From contig CAWKBS010000007.1 in NCBI GenBank assembly GCA_963847985.1, positions 124,001 through 188,000 of the forward strand: a DNA stretch of 64,000 nt. The letters run 5' to 3'. Shown piece by piece: positions 36,549-43,481 of this stretch (its first letter is position 1; each line of letters starts with the position of its first letter). A program made the translations under genes and the position numbers. The notes under the pieces were generated by a model, which had not been told where the DNA came from, did not search any database, and worked only from the letters and a program-made list of their open reading frames with translations. Source of the DNA: JAIBJN01 sp963847985. Its GTDB lineage: Bacteria > Actinomycetota > Thermoleophilia > Gaiellales > Gaiellaceae.

Positions 36549-37739
36549 CTATGCCCGCCTGAAGAGGCCGCGCTTCTGCGCCTTCGCGACCTCGGCCGGC
36601 TGGAGCCCCTTCGCCATCTCGCGAATGGCCTTGGAGAAGTCGGCGCCCGCCTCGCCGAGGACTGCGGGGTTCCCGCGGTTGACGGCGATCGGCACGGCCC
36701 GGTCGCTCGGGACCTCGAAGCGCACCTTCACCTCGAGAGCGCCCTCGACCTCGTTCCGCTTCATGCCGACCTTCGAGTTCGCCCGGTTCAGGACGAGGCG
36801 AATGCGGTTCTGCGGGAAGGCGAGGAGCTCGAGCGTCTGGAGCGCGAGCCTCACGTTCTTGAGCGTGGGCACGTCGAGGCCGCAGACGAGCAGGAGCTCG
36901 TCGGTGCGGTCGAGCGTCGCCAGCATCGGCCCGTGGAAGAACGGCGAGGTGTCGACGACGATGACGTCGTACGACTCCCGCGCCACCTCGAGGAGACGCG
37001 ACAGCTTCGACTCGGTCACGAGCTCGGCGTCCTCCGGGCGAACCGGCGCCGGGAGGATGTCGAGCCCACACGGGTGCCGGGTGGTGTACCCGGCGAGCTT
37101 CTCGGAGTCGAGCTCGCCCGGGGCGACGACGAGGTCGTAGATCGTCTTCTCGGGCTCGAGCCCGAGCATGATCGCCGCGTCGCCGAACTGGAGGTCCAGG
37201 TCGAGCAGCAGCGTCCGCTTGCCCTCGTACTTGGCGAAGGCGGCGGCCAGGTTCGTCGAGGTGACGGTCTTGCCGGTGCCGCCCTTGGGCGAGAACACGG
37301 TGACGATTCGTCCGCGACGGGTCGGCGCAGTCGACGGCGCGGGCCGCAACGTCGACCTGCCGGCCTTGCGGATGGCGAAGACGACGTTCTCCGTCATCTG
37401 CGGCAGCAGGAGGACGTCCGACACGTCGGCGTCGAGCGCCTCCTCGAGCAGGACGGAGGCCTCGCCCGAGGCGAGCACGATGATCGGGGTTCGCGTGTGC
37501 TCGCGGATCGAGGCGATCTCGTCGGCCGGGAGCGTCGAGCTCCGCGTCCCGTGGAGGATCACCTCCAGGTGCCCTCCGGTGAGGGTCCCTGCCGACTCGG
37601 CCACCGAGATGCTGGTGCCCACGAGCTCGATCTCCCCGTGACGCTCGAGCGCGTCGCGGAGCTGGTCGAGCCCGTCGCAGGAGCCGGTGACGAAGATCCT
37701 GGTCTTCTCGCGGGTGGCGACGGTCGTCTCGCTACTCAT
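36549..37739 (-). CDS. cpaE: CpaE/TadZ, ParA-like pilus localisation ATPase
   Basis: 396 residues. An N-terminal receiver-like domain (about 12-125) lacks a clear phospho-acceptor set; the C-terminal half is a MinD/ParA ATPase with deviant Walker A VFSPKGGTGKTVTSTNLAAA and the LLLDLDLQFGDAAIML segment. CpaE/TadZ proteins position the Tad machine in the cell. The gene overlaps cpaB by eight bases and precedes cpaF by four. Confidence 0.94.
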   Translation of the reverse strand: MSSETTVATREKTRIFVTGSCDGLDQLRDALERHGEIELVGTSISVAESAGTLTGGHLEVILHGTRSSTLPADEIASIREHTRTPIIVLASGEASVLLEEALDADVSDVLLLPQMTENVVFAIRKAGRSTLRPAPSTAPTRRGRIVTVFSPKGGTGKTVTSTNLAAAFAKYEGKRTLLLDLDLQFGDAAIMLGLEPEKTIYDLVVAPGELDSEKLAGYTTRHPCGLDILPAPVRPEDAELVTESKLSRLLEVARESYDVIVVDTSPFFHGPMLATLDRTDELLLVCGLDVPTLKNVRLALQTLELLAFPQNRIRLVLNRANSKVGMKRNEVEGALEVKVRFEVPSDRAVPIAVNRGNPAVLGEAGADFSKAIREMAKGLQPAEVAKAQKRGLFRRA

Positions 37740-38511
37740 TGTCCTGATCCTCCGTTTGCCAGAGCTGCTCGAGCTGCTGAGACCGGACGCCGTCCTCGAG
37801 GAGCGTCCACCCGGACTCGGCGGCCTCCGGGCTGTCGGAAGCGTCCTTCGGCGGCCGGAGCGTGAACGTCCAGGTGCCGTTCTGGGTGATCCAGAAGAGC
37901 TTCTGCTCCTGCGCGTCCGTCAGGGCGAGCTTCACCGAGAGGCCCTTGTCGGCCTCCTCGGTGATCTTCGTCTGGACGTCGGCCTTGACCGCGGGCTCGA
38001 GCACGAGGATGTCGCGCAGGACGGTGCGGCTGACGTGGTTGGTCTCGTTCTCGGGGACGTTCCAGCTGCCGACGATGTCGACCCGGTCGCCCTCCTGCAG
38101 CGTCCCGGCGAGGAGCTGGTGCTCGTTGCCGGGCAACTGCACTGCGCGCTGGTTGCCGGTGAGCTGGGCGCGGATGCCCCGCTCCGCCTCCGACTTGAAG
38201 CGCAGCTGGCTCACCTGCTCGCCCTTGTAGACCTGGGCGGCGACCACCTTGGTGGCGACGTCCGCCGGGTCGAGAAGCGCGCCGGGGGCAACCTGGCTGC
38301 GCTCGACCTCGGACGACGTCAGGAACCCGCCGGCGTCGAGCTCTGCGCCCGACGTGCCCACGGGGATGTCCTTCGCCGCCACCCAGACCGGGACGAGCTC
38401 CTGATCCTCCTGGAGCCGACCCCGCTCTTGGGAGACGTAATAGAAGACGAGCAGGACCGCGACAGCGGCGAGCGCGATCGCGAGCCCGAGATTGCGGAGT
38501 CGATACGTCAT
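37732..38511 (-). CDS. cpaB: CpaB/RcpC-like Flp pilus assembly protein
   Basis: 259 residues: one N-terminal membrane helix (LGLAIALAAVAVLLVFYYVS), a SAF domain with VWVAAKDIPVGTSG, and the RcpC domain including LPGNEHQLLAGTLQEGDRVD. In Gram-negatives CpaB works with the secretin; in monoderm Tad loci it occurs without one, as here. The ATG lies 66 bases after the tadE gene, and the 3' end overlaps cpaE. Confidence 0.9.
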   Translation of the reverse strand: MTYRLRNLGLAIALAAVAVLLVFYYVSQERGRLQEDQELVPVWVAAKDIPVGTSGAELDAGGFLTSSEVERSQVAPGALLDPADVATKVVAAQVYKGEQVSQLRFKSEAERGIRAQLTGNQRAVQLPGNEHQLLAGTLQEGDRVDIVGSWNVPENETNHVSRTVLRDILVLEPAVKADVQTKITEEADKGLSVKLALTDAQEQKLFWITQNGTWTFTLRPPKDASDSPEAAESGWTLLEDGVRSQQLEQLWQTEDQDNE

Positions 38512-38577
38512 TGCACCACGTCTTTCTGGTCTCGGATTGAGCGCCTTATCGGCGTCCTCGCCCCGTGAGCGGAGAGC

Positions 38578-38982
38578 TCATTCCACGCGCTCCGTCGTCG
38601 AGGCACTGATCGTCCCCGACTTCACCACGACGCCGAGGAGACTGATGTCATAGGGATACGTCGCCGTCACGGTGACGTCGTCCCCCTGGATCCAGGTCGA
38701 GCTGACCGAGATGCCGAGCTGGCTGGGATCGAGGTCCACCGCAGAGCGGCGCACACGGTCGATGACGACTGCCTGGGGGTTGGACAGGTCGCGACTGACC
38801 GCGCCCTGCCTGCCTCCGGCGCGGACGGAGTCCGTCAGCGTCACGTACTGGTGGAAGACGATCCCGAACTGGATGATCCCGAACAGGACCAGCGCGAGGA
38901 GCGGCAGGACCATGGCGAACTCGGTGAGCGTCTGGCCCCGCTCTTTCCTCAAGTCGTTCCTGTTCCGAAACTTGGTGAGCAC
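38578..38982 (-). CDS. tadE: TadE-like minor pseudopilin
   Basis: 134 residues from GTG 38982. A prepilin-like N-terminus with a basic leader, then GQTLTEFAMVLPLLALVLFG (cleavage expected before the Gln, Glu at +5 of the mature protein), followed by a hydrophobic helix and a globular beta-rich domain. The TadE family supplies minor pilins of the Tad pilus. Longer frames upstream run back into the flp stem-loop and are unlikely. No prepilin peptidase gene is present in the window. Confidence 0.88.
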   Translation of the reverse strand: MLTKFRNRNDLRKERGQTLTEFAMVLPLLALVLFGIIQFGIVFHQYVTLTDSVRAGGRQGAVSRDLSNPQAVVIDRVRRSAVDLDPSQLGISVSSTWIQGDDVTVTATYPYDISLLGVVVKSGTISASTTERVE

Positions 38983-39001
38983 TTCGTGACAACCCTTCTT
39001 T

Positions 39002-39052
39002 GAGTGAGGCGGGCCCTTGCTTCGCGGGGGCGCGGACAAGGGCCCGCCACTC
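39002..39052 (-). terminator. Strong stem-loop between flp and tadE (attenuator candidate)
   Basis: 12-bp perfect stem (ggcgggcccttg, 39008-39019; caagggcccgcc, 39037-39048) with a 17-base loop, extended by gagt/actc at the base after a 2-base bulge. It begins 13 bases after the flp stop on the minus strand. It would let the abundant pilin be expressed above the assembly genes. Confidence 0.7.
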
Positions 39053-39064
39053 GTTGCCGGCGTC

Positions 39065-39223
39065 CTAGAGGACTCCGGTGACCTGGTCGATCGCGTCGCT
39101 GATGGCGCCCGACAGGGCGGCGAGGGCGACGACAATCACGAGCGTGATGACGGCGAGAACCACGCCGTACTCCGCCATGGTCTGTCCGTCCTCGCGCTTC
39201 AGAACAACGAGGGACTTGAACAT
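39065..39223 (-). CDS. flp: Flp-type major pilin
   Basis: 52-residue class IV prepilin: short leader MFKSLVVLKREDG, cleavage expected at G/Q, then QTMAEYGVVLAVITLVIVV with the Glu-Tyr pair diagnostic of Flp pilins and a single hydrophobic helix. The start ATG 39223 has an excellent ribosome-binding site (GGGAGGTGA, just upstream). First gene of the Tad operon; pilus fibres mediate adhesion or surface attachment. Confidence 0.95.
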   Translation of the reverse strand: MFKSLVVLKREDGQTMAEYGVVLAVITLVIVVALAALSGAISDAIDQVTGVL

Positions 39224-39628
39224 GCTCGATTCACCTCCCTTCCCTACTCCGGGCACGCACGTCGGCGCGCTGAGACGAAAACGAGCCGAACGCGGAGATG
39301 GCACGAGGTGCCGTGAGAGCCGGCTATTTCGGGCGGTAGGCATGGTCACGTTGATCTAAGACCTCCCGAGTCTCCTCGAGCTACTCGGCGTGACCGCTCC
39401 GCCGTTTGGCTCAATCTGTCCCGCACCATCGGGCACCGACGGGCGGCCGAGAATCCCCCGGCAGAGGGGTTCGCAACCCAGTTGACCCTTTCGGGGGAAG
39501 ATCGCCCTATTGGCCTCACCCGATAGTCCGACCACGACCGCAGAGCGGTAACGCGGATCGGATCGAGAAGGACGTTCCGCGCCGAAGTGGCGGCCTCGGC
39601 GCCCGACTCACACGGGAGCACCAGGCTG
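39224..39628. other. 405-bp divergent intergenic region (Tad operon / M15-like gene)
   Basis: Holds the control regions for flp (minus) and the peptidase-like gene (plus). I see a GGCAC/GTGCC hairpin (39299-39311), a GGGTT/AACCC hairpin near 39466-39478, and a weak plus-strand promoter candidate (TTGACC at 39482-39487, CCTATT 18 bases on). No convincing ORF and no riboswitch family that I can identify. Confidence 0.4.
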
Positions 39629-41350
39629 ATGCCACACAACAAGAAGTCGCGGCGCTATCTCACGCCGCTCGTTCTGTTCACGCTCGCCGGCTGGGCCCTC
39701 TGGGCGCTCGGGCGCAACGAGCAGACCACGGCGGAGGCGCCGGACGCAGACTCGTCCGCGACGCCGACGTCGACGGGCGGCCGCGCCCCTGCCCCCTCGC
39801 GCACGCACGCGACGTGGAGCAAGCGCCGGCTCGCCACCAGTCTCGCCTTCGCCACGCTCTTCTTCGGCGGCGCCGCCTTCTCGGCGGGCGCCGGCGACGT
39901 CGTGGCCGAGGCGATCGAGGGCGGCACGACCACTGAGGTCGCCTCCACCGAGGAGGCCCCGGACGAGGAGCCCGCACCCAGCGAGGAGCTGGGCGGGGAC
40001 GGCGAGGAGACACCCGCCGAAGGCGAGCAGCCCGCCGACGAGGGCGCGCCGCCCGCAGAGGGCGAGCAGCCCGCAGAGGGCGAAGCCCCCGGCGAGGGCG
40101 AGGCACCTGCCGAGAGCGGTGAGGAGCCCGCCGGGACCGAGACGCCGCCCGCCGACGAGGGCGAGGCCCCCGGCGACGGCGAGGAAGACCTTCCCGGCGG
40201 CGGAACGCCCCCGCCCCCGCTCCCCGACAGCTCGGACGACGGCGACGACGCTCCGGCACCGCCCGCACCCGGCGGCGACCGGCCCGGCAACGCGCCGGCC
40301 CCGGGCAACCTGCCCGTCCTCGACACGGGCACGCGGAGCCCGGCCGACCTCGACCCCGAGGCCGACGCCGACGGCTTCTTCGCCACCATCTGGCTCCATC
40401 GCCCGCTTCCCGACCCGACCCCGCCCGCCAAGCGCTTGACCGAGGGCTTCGCCGACTCGCTCGCGCGCGAGGCGGCCAGGGCCAAGGTCGACTGGGCCCT
40501 CGTGCTCGGCGTTCTTCGCGCCCGTGGGTTCGACGGAAGCACCCTGGGCTACCGGCCCGTGCGCGCGACGGCCGAGCACCTGGCCGATCTCAACGCACAA
40601 GGCCGGCCGATGCGTGCGCTTCGGGCCTACGGCGGCGACGAGTTCGCCAAGCGGGCCATCGCGCTTCGCAACTACAACCGCGCGGTCGGCCTCCGCTCGC
40701 TCGTGATCGGCCTCGAGGCCGCGAAGCCGCGGCTGCAGAGCGCGCTGCTCAGGGACAAGCGCGTATCCGTCTACGAGGGCGGCCGGCTCGACCTCGCCCT
40801 CGGCCGCGTCGACGTCCGCCTGATCGTCCTCCTCCGGTACCTCGCGGAGGCGCACGGACAGGTCACTGTCTCGAGCCTGATCTCCGGCCACGGCCTCTAC
40901 TCGCGGCCCGGTGTCATCTCGGCGCACGTCTACGGCCTCGCCGTCGACATCGCCCTGCTCGAGGACAAGTCGATCTACGGCAACCAGGAGCCCGGCGGGC
41001 TGACCCAGCGCGCCGTGGAGAACATCCTCCGCCTCCCCTCCGAGCTCCAGGCGAAGCAGGTCATCTCCCTGCTCGGCCTCGGCGGACCGTCCTTCCCGCT
41101 GTCCAACCACGACGACCACATCCACGTCGGTACTAAGTGCCTCACCAGGCAATCCAACCCGCACTTCTGCCCCGCGATCACACGGCGCCAGAGCTCACCC
41201 TCGGCCTCACCAAGGCTTCCTCAGCCTTGGCCTCGGCCGAGTGCGGGCTCTGGCTTGGTGCTCCCGACGCAGAAGCACGGGAGAATCGGCTGGAGAAGCA
41301 CTAGCCTTGCTCGTCTCCCTGGAACGAAACGACGGCAGTCTGGTGTGTGA
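39629..41350 (+). CDS. Membrane-anchored M15-like (LAS) peptidase with long acidic linker
   Basis: A cytoplasmic basic N-terminus, one helix (LTPLVLFTLAGWALWALG), a second hydrophobic stretch (LATSLAFATLFFGGAAFSAG), a 150-residue Glu/Pro/Gly-rich linker, then a C-terminal domain with SAHVYGLAVDIALL and NHDDHIHVG, resembling the metal-ligand motifs of LAS-type peptidases that trim peptidoglycan crosslinks. ATG 39629; GTG 39587 is possible. The ~73 residues after HIHVG look non-coding: one extra base at 41130/41131 would give Gly-Tyr-stop at 41131-41136, a natural family ending, so the true end may be about 41136. The annotated stop lies inside a perfect inverted repeat. Confidence 0.75.
   Translation: MPHNKKSRRYLTPLVLFTLAGWALWALGRNEQTTAEAPDADSSATPTSTGGRAPAPSRTHATWSKRRLATSLAFATLFFGGAAFSAGAGDVVAEAIEGGTTTEVASTEEAPDEEPAPSEELGGDGEETPAEGEQPADEGAPPAEGEQPAEGEAPGEGEAPAESGEEPAGTETPPADEGEAPGDGEEDLPGGGTPPPPLPDSSDDGDDAPAPPAPGGDRPGNAPAPGNLPVLDTGTRSPADLDPEADADGFFATIWLHRPLPDPTPPAKRLTEGFADSLAREAARAKVDWALVLGVLRARGFDGSTLGYRPVRATAEHLADLNAQGRPMRALRAYGGDEFAKRAIALRNYNRAVGLRSLVIGLEAAKPRLQSALLRDKRVSVYEGGRLDLALGRVDVRLIVLLRYLAEAHGQVTVSSLISGHGLYSRPGVISAHVYGLAVDIALLEDKSIYGNQEPGGLTQRAVENILRLPSELQAKQVISLLGLGGPSFPLSNHDDHIHVGTKCLTRQSNPHFCPAITRRQSSPSASPRLPQPWPRPSAGSGLVLPTQKHGRIGWRSTSLARLPGTKRRQSGV
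41187..41254 (+). other. 68-nt nested hairpin (terminator or structured RNA)
   Basis: Three stacked helices: gccagagc (41187-41194) with gctctggc (41247-41254); ctcggc (41200-41205) with gccgag (41236-41241); ccaaggc (41210-41216) with gccttgg (41224-41230). The interior loops are near-symmetric (5/5 and 4/5). It lies in the tail of the open peptidase frame, supporting the view that this tail is untranslated. Confidence 0.6.
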
Positions 41351-41669
41351 GCGGTGTCTCCTCGCGGAGACACCGCTCACGCGGGCTCGGGGCCTCCTCG
41401 GACGCGCCGGGCTCGAGCGGGGCGAAGGGATCCTCCTTCGCCCCGCCTCCTCCATTCACATGTGGTTCATGCGCTTCGCCATCGACGCAGCGTTCCTCGA
41501 CCGTGACGGCCGAGTCCTGCGGGTCGCGGAGCACCTGCGCCCCTGGCGGCTCGCCGGCTGCAAGGGCGCCAAGGCCGTCGTCGAGCTCCCGGCCGGTGAG
41601 TGCAGCCGCGTCGGCCTCGCCCCCGGCGACGTCGTCCGCGTCAGGCCCGCGGCGACCCCTGCCAAGTAA
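41307..41669 (+). CDS. DUF192 protein
   Basis: 120 residues if started at TTG 41307; GTG 41241 in frame is the alternative but would overlap the hairpin. After a short CxxC segment (VCERCLLAETPLTRARGLLG) comes the DUF192 core: GEGILLRPASSIHMWFMRFA, IDAAFLDRDGRVLRVAEHLRPW and VELPAGECSRVGLAPGDVV. DUF192 proteins are small beta-barrel proteins of unknown biochemical function, often exported; this copy has no signal peptide. The stop codon is within the palindromic terminator at 41663-41683. Confidence 0.85.
   Translation: MLVSLERNDGSLVCERCLLAETPLTRARGLLGRAGLERGEGILLRPASSIHMWFMRFAIDAAFLDRDGRVLRVAEHLRPWRLAGCKGAKAVVELPAGECSRVGLAPGDVVRVRPAATPAK
41347..41380. repeat. Perfect 15-bp inverted repeat with 4-base loop inside DUF192 coding sequence
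   Basis: gtgagcggtgtctcc (41347-41361), loop tcgc, ggagacaccgctcac (41366-41380). It includes the stop of the extended peptidase frame and encodes part of the CERCLLAETPLT segment of the DUF192 protein. Could be a terminator or a translation-controlling hairpin. Confidence 0.7.
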
Positions 41670-41683
41670 CAGTCTGTTACTTG
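41663..41683. terminator. Bidirectional terminator at DUF192/VOC convergence
   Basis: Perfect 9-bp stem (caagtaaca / tgttacttg) with a 3-base loop, overlapping the DUF192 stop codon and 6 bases before the stop of the convergent VOC gene. Its AT-rich arms stand out in this GC-rich sequence. Confidence 0.75.
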
Positions 41684-41689
41684 TAAGGC

Positions 41690-42079
41690 CTAGACGGCGC
41701 CTTCGATGGCGTGGAGCGTCCACGCCGGGCCGATCCTGACCAGGTGGCCGTCCGAGTCCGCCAGGTCGTAGACCTCCGTGCCGAAGCGGGTCTTCGTCAC
41801 GCGGCCGCCGCGGATCCCCTGGCGGTCGAGCCTGTCGATCTCCGCGTGGATGTCGTCCGCCGCGAGCTCCAGCCGGACCGAGCCGCCGATCTCGCGCCCT
41901 CGCTCGGGATCCCAGGTAAGGACGAGGAATGTCTGCTCTTCGAGGACGAAGAAGGCGCTGTGGGCGTTCTCGCCCTCATCGTAGGCCGCGGCGGGCCCGC
42001 GCCCGAGCAGGCGGGTATACCAGTCGATCGAGCGGTCGAGGTCGGTGACGTAAAGGTGGACCGCAGTGACGAGGCTCAC
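41690..42079 (-). CDS. VOC (glyoxalase/bleomycin-resistance fold) protein
   Basis: 129-residue single VOC module: AVHLYVTDLDRSIDWYTRLL at the N-terminus, the second beta-alpha-beta unit with VRLELAADDIHAEIDRLDRQ, and YDLADSDGHLVRI near the end, where VOC enzymes carry metal ligands. The substrate is unknown; such single-module proteins include dioxygenases, glyoxalases and resistance proteins. GTG 42079 overlaps the stop of the small upstream gene (GTGA), implying coupling. Confidence 0.85.
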   Translation of the reverse strand: MSLVTAVHLYVTDLDRSIDWYTRLLGRGPAAAYDEGENAHSAFFVLEEQTFLVLTWDPERGREIGGSVRLELAADDIHAEIDRLDRQGIRGGRVTKTRFGTEVYDLADSDGHLVRIGPAWTLHAIEGAV

Positions 42080-42201
42080 GAGGCGGGCTTCGTCTTCCCG
42101 CGAGCCGCGCCCACCTCCGCCGCGTGGCGCTTCTCGCGTTCCTTCTTCTTGCGCTGACGGTCGTTGCGCCAGCGCTTGAGGGGCCTCGAGCCACGTCCCA
42201 T
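42076..42201 (-). CDS. Small highly basic protein, 41 aa
   Basis: Short ORF, ATG 42201 to TGA 42076, reading MGRGSRPLKRWRNDRQRKKK and continuing with EREKRHAAEVGAARGK. About a third of residues are Lys/Arg and none is a Cys, so a nucleic-acid- or ribosome-associated protein is possible but unproven. Support: the stop overlaps the VOC gene start by four bases, and a TATAGA motif lies 12 bases upstream of the ATG in the divergent promoter region. There is no Shine-Dalgarno, consistent with leaderless translation. Confidence 0.55.
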   Translation of the reverse strand: MGRGSRPLKRWRNDRQRKKKEREKRHAAEVGAARGKTKPAS

Positions 42202-42230
42202 GAGGCTGAAGACTCTATACATTCCCCCGC
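42202..42230. promoter_or_regulatory. 29-bp divergent promoter gap with overlapping -10 elements
   Basis: Plus strand: TATACA (42216-42221) ends 9 bases before GTG 42231. Minus strand: TATAGA (complement of 42214-42219) ends 12 bases before ATG 42201. No ribosome-binding site precedes either start, so leaderless or near-leaderless transcripts are likely. No good -35 element seen for either. Confidence 0.5.
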
Positions 42231-43472
42231 GTGCCGCTCGAACTAACCCGTCCGGTCGAGGAGCTGCGGGAGCTCGGCAAGCTGACAGGGGACGAAGACG
42301 GCGCCCAGCGCGTCGCCTGGACGGACACGTGGGTGACGGCCAAGGAGTGGCTGTCCGGCAAGGTCGCGCCCACGGGCGCCGAAGAGCAGGTCGACGAGGC
42401 CGGAAACCAGTGGTTCACGCTGCCGGGCGAGTCGGAGCGGACGCTCGTGATCGGCGGCCACATCGACTCCGTCCCGAACGGCGGCTGGCTCGACGGCTCC
42501 CTCAACGTCGTGGCCGGCGTCGAGGTGCTCCGCCGGATCGCGGAAGAGGGGACGCCGCCCGTCACCGTCAGGCTCGTGAGCTGGGCCGATGAAGAAGGCG
42601 CGCGGTTCGGCCGCTCGCTCTTCGGCTCGAGCGCGGCCTCCGGGACGATGGCCGACCAGGACGAGCTGCGCGAGCGCACGGACGCCGGCGGCATCCGCCT
42701 GGAGGACGCAGTCGCTGCGCACGGCGTCGACCTCGACCGCGCTCTCGACGCCCGCTCGCAGCTCGCCGGCGCGGCCGCCTACCTCGAGCTCCACATCGAG
42801 CAGGGCCCCGTGCTCGAGGCGCTGGGGCTCCCGCTCGGGGTCGTCCTCGGGACGTTCGGCGTCGAGCGTCACCAGATCACCTTCACGGGGCAGGCCGCCC
42901 ATGCGGGGTCGACCCCGATGGACAAGCGCCGGGACGCCCTGGCCGCAGCGGCCAAGCTCGCGCTCGAGATCCGGGGCATCGCCGCCCGCACCGGCGACGG
43001 CGCCGTCTGCACCGTGGGGAGCTGCGTGACGAAACCGGGGATCGTGACGTCGGTGGTCGAGACGGCCACGGTGCTCCTCGACCAGCGCCACCTCGACGGG
43101 GCGAAACTGGCCGGCATGCTCGCGGAGGCGCAGGACGCGAGCGAGCGCTTCGCGCGCGAGGAAAGCGTCGAGGTCGCCTGGGAACGGGTCTGGCGGATCG
43201 ACCCGATCCTGTTCGACGAGGAGCTGATCGAGCTGGCCGACGAGGCCGTCGCCGAGGTCGCCGGCGTCTCGCACCGCCTCCCGAGCGGCCCGCTCCACGA
43301 CGCCGCCGAGGTCGCGCGCGCCGGCGTCCCCACCGTGATGCTCTTCGTCCAGAGCCTGCGCGGCCTCTCGCACACGAAGCTCGAGGACACGAAGCCGGAG
43401 CATCTGGAGCTGTCGGTGCGGGCGCTCGATCTCCTCGCGTCGAAGACGATCGCCCGCCTGGCGTCGGACTGA
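42231..43472 (+). CDS. M20-family Zn amidohydrolase (N-carbamoyl-L-amino-acid hydrolase / allantoate amidohydrolase type)
   Basis: 413 residues. Metal-site motifs of the hydantoinase/carbamoylase family: GGHIDSVPNGGWLDGSLNV (His, Asp), VSWADEEGARFGRS (Glu-Glu), LELHIEQGPVLE (His) and, near the end, LPSGPLHDAAEVAR. The lid/dimer region has GQAAHAGSTPMDKRRDALAA. Acts on N-carbamoyl amino acids or ureido compounds; which substrate cannot be told without a pathway context, as no hydantoinase or allantoinase gene is adjacent. Start GTG 42231 appears leaderless. Confidence 0.9.
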   Translation: MPLELTRPVEELRELGKLTGDEDGAQRVAWTDTWVTAKEWLSGKVAPTGAEEQVDEAGNQWFTLPGESERTLVIGGHIDSVPNGGWLDGSLNVVAGVEVLRRIAEEGTPPVTVRLVSWADEEGARFGRSLFGSSAASGTMADQDELRERTDAGGIRLEDAVAAHGVDLDRALDARSQLAGAAAYLELHIEQGPVLEALGLPLGVVLGTFGVERHQITFTGQAAHAGSTPMDKRRDALAAAAKLALEIRGIAARTGDGAVCTVGSCVTKPGIVTSVVETATVLLDQRHLDGAKLAGMLAEAQDASERFAREESVEVAWERVWRIDPILFDEELIELADEAVAEVAGVSHRLPSGPLHDAAEVARAGVPTVMLFVQSLRGLSHTKLEDTKPEHLELSVRALDLLASKTIARLASD

Positions 43473-43481
43473 GCCGACCGG

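Noticed and set aside
39400..39628. c-di-AMP (ydaO-type) riboswitch upstream of the M15-like peptidase
   Set aside because: Such riboswitches often precede actinobacterial wall-lytic genes, and short hairpins are present, but I could not find the conserved core sequence.
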